NCBI GenBank assembly: GCA_030697665.1
Contig: JAUYPJ010000090.1
Span: 1-48,107, forward strand
Source of the DNA: Candidatus Omnitrophota bacterium
GTDB taxonomy: Bacteria; Omnitrophota; Gorgyraeia; Aquiviventales; Aquiviventaceae
DNA: 48,107 nucleotides
Reading direction: 5' to 3'
Positions within the stretch are counted from its first letter, which is position 1, and each line of letters starts with the position of its first letter. The position numbers and the translations under genes were made by a program. This document shows positions 46,869 to 48,107 of the stretch, piece by piece. The notes beneath the pieces were generated by a model. It made no database searches, was not told the origin of the DNA, and saw only the letters and a program-made list of their open reading frames with translations.

Positions 46869-48107
46869 CCGCGAAGAAACCGACGAAGCCTCGCGTGGCC
46901 AAGATGACGAGGATGTTGAACATCGAGTTTCTCGTGTTGCTGATGGTCCTGCTTGTCTTCAATGTCCCCTATTGTGTCGGCACCTTCATCCCGGTTCACG
47001 ACACCATGTTCAACGCCCAAGCCTTCCACGTGTTCTATCGCGAGTGGTTCTTTCATGGTGACCTGGCGCATTGGATTCCGTACGGGACATACGGCTGGAC
47101 AAGCACGATGGAGCAACTGGCATTCCTCTCACCCATGAGCTACGTCGTGGCGTTGGCGGGCCGGCTGTTGCGCGTGACAGATACCCTCCTCCTGTTCAAG
47201 GCTTCCGTGGTCCTTGAGCAGCTCGTCCTGCTCCTCGGGATGTATCTGTTGTCTCGTCAGCTCTTCTCGAGAAGGAGCACGGTCCTGCTGGTGTGTCTTG
47301 GGGCGATTGGCAGCACGGTCTGGTACGCTCAATCCCATTTCAATTTTCGGATCTTCTATATGTTCCCGTTGGTCGTCCACCTCCTCATCCGTTTCTTTGA
47401 GACCCACCGCTCCGTATGGTTGTGGGCTGCGGGCATCACGACAGTGGCGTGGGCGCTTGGTAATGTCCCGTACTTTGTGGCGCTCTGGCTGTTGACATTG
47501 TTGATCATCGTCCTGGTCCTCTTCTGGGCTGACCGCAAGAGCTGGCGCGCTCTGCGTGCGCGGTCGTGGGGCAGCGTCCTCACGCTGGCGCTCTTCATGG
47601 TCGTGGTGGCGGTCTATCTGTATCAGGTCGCCCAGGCGGTTGACCTCACGTTTCTGTCAGGCGGGAGGAACGAGGCGACCGGAGCCGTGGGCATCCAGCC
47701 CTTCCTCTACCATGGTGGCCGCGCGGATCCTGGCGTGGTCATGAAAAGTCTCGTGTTCGGATGGCCCTCGCATTTGCCGTGGGGTTCCATGCGGGATAAC
47801 AGCGTCTACGTGGGGCTGTTGTGCGTCGCCTGTTTTCTCTGGGCGGTCGCGCGAGTTCGCACGACGCGGTTTCTGGCATTGGCGGGCGCGCTCGCTGCCC
47901 TGGTCTGGCTCTCGTTTGGCGGGTTCTTCGCCACGACGGCCTATTACGTCATTCCGACGATGGATCATTACCGACACATCGGGTTGGTGTATGGGCTGGC
48001 AAAAATGTTGTTTCTCCTGTGCGCGGGCTTCGGATGGGAGCACTTTTGGTCCGCTCGTAGTCGGGCCCGCACCGTCCTGGCGATGCTCATCGTGATGGGG
48101 GTGCTGG
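46865..48107 (+). CDS. Polytopic membrane protein, partial (possible membrane glycosyltransferase)
   Basis: The reading frame is open from ATG 46865 (ATGA overlap with the previous stop) to the window edge, about 414 codons without a stop, so the C-terminus is missing. It has many hydrophobic helices ('FLVLLMVLLVFNVPYCVG', 'SVWLWAAGITTVAWALG', 'FVALWLLTLLIIVLVLFW', 'VLTLALFMVVVAVYLYQV' and others). An early periplasmic-type loop, 'FIPVHDTMFNAQAFHVFYRE', carries acidic residues where GT-C enzymes place their catalytic Asp. It resembles YfhO-like or GtrIII-like GT-C membrane proteins. Following a GtrB-like gene, it may use the polyprenyl-phosphate sugar to modify the glycan. Function is inferred. 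Confidence 0.7.
   Translation, partial: MTAKKPTKPRVAKMTRMLNIEFLVLLMVLLVFNVPYCVGTFIPVHDTMFNAQAFHVFYREWFFHGDLAHWIPYGTYGWTSTMEQLAFLSPMSYVVALAGRLLRVTDTLLLFKASVVLEQLVLLLGMYLLSRQLFSRRSTVLLVCLGAIGSTVWYAQSHFNFRIFYMFPLVVHLLIRFFETHRSVWLWAAGITTVAWALGNVPYFVALWLLTLLIIVLVLFWADRKSWRALRARSWGSVLTLALFMVVVAVYLYQVAQAVDLTFLSGGRNEATGAVGIQPFLYHGGRADPGVVMKSLVFGWPSHLPWGSMRDNSVYVGLLCVACFLWAVARVRTTRFLALAGALAALVWLSFGGFFATTAYYVIPTMDHYRHIGLVYGLAKMLFLLCAGFGWEHFWSARSRARTVLAMLIVMGVL

Noticed and set aside
1-48107. CRISPR array, tRNA, rRNA or riboswitch
   Set aside because: Reading the few gene-free stretches (5838-5942, 10943-11111, 44750-44877 and short gaps) shows no regularly spaced repeats, tRNA cloverleaf or known aptamer pattern.

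Overview
The window is one dense, almost entirely plus-strand nucleotide-sugar and surface-polysaccharide (O-antigen/EPS type) gene cluster from a GC-rich, probably Gram-negative bacterium. Most neighbouring genes overlap by 1 to 35 bases (ATGA, TGATG, GTGA junctions) and only four gaps exceed 30 bases outside the insertion sequence. No rRNA, tRNA, CRISPR or housekeeping marker is present, so the organism cannot be named. The mix of families suggests an uncultured environmental lineage, but that is inference.

Layout. 1-3999: sugar epimerases, a cytidylyltransferase-like/PfkB fusion and a Gfo/Idh/MocA dehydrogenase. 4007-5829: a complete IS1595-type insertion sequence with matching terminal inverted repeats, an 8-bp target duplication (ATGAAGAT) and an AT-richer membrane-protein passenger gene. 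5943-10942: a nucleotide-sugar dehydrogenase homologue lacking its catalytic Cys, a degenerate SDR, the first pyruvate-dehydrogenase-E1-like alpha/beta pair and a methyltransferase. 10943-11111: a probable promoter region with two GTTCA-N5-TGAAC palindromes, followed by a MarR-type EPS-associated regulator. 11112-21404: FkbM methyltransferases, SDR, UDP-galactopyranose-mutase-like flavoprotein, two 'sporadic carbohydrate cluster' genes, radical SAM, GNAT, DegT aminotransferase and a TIGR04372-like glycosyltransferase. 21392-21639: remains of a nucleotidyltransferase. 21636-31132: a His-type (ColD-like) dehydratase, SDRs, cupin, C-methyltransferase, GT2, GDP-mannose 4,6-dehydratase, the second E1 pair and a GDP-fucose-synthase-like enzyme. 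31125-33923: a B12-type radical SAM enzyme interrupted by an HNH-endonuclease intein. 33920-39528: methyltransferase, HddA kinase, ABC exporter, GmhA isomerase and an HddC-GmhB fusion (GDP-heptose pathway). 39521-45891: RfbF, RfbH and RfbG (CDP-3,6-dideoxyhexose pathway), an SDR and the third E1 pair. 45888-48107: a membrane-anchored GT2 and an unfinished polytopic membrane protein.

Working together, the genes would activate sugars as CDP, GDP and possibly UDP derivatives, oxidise them to keto-sugars, remove hydroxyls, and decorate them by amination, acetylation, methylation and C-branching. The cluster would then assemble and export the glycan. The most unusual theme is three separate TPP-dependent E1 alpha/beta pairs, each beside nucleotide-sugar SDR genes and none with an E2 or E3 partner. 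I propose that they attach two-carbon (or other acyl) branches to keto-sugars, the role that YerE plays for yersiniose and that AviB1/AviB2 are thought to play in avilamycin.

Three further features stand out: the intein sits exactly at the third Cys of a radical SAM cluster motif; a family of palindromic repeats supplies the ribosome-binding site and start codon of downstream genes; and an insertion sequence carries a passenger gene.
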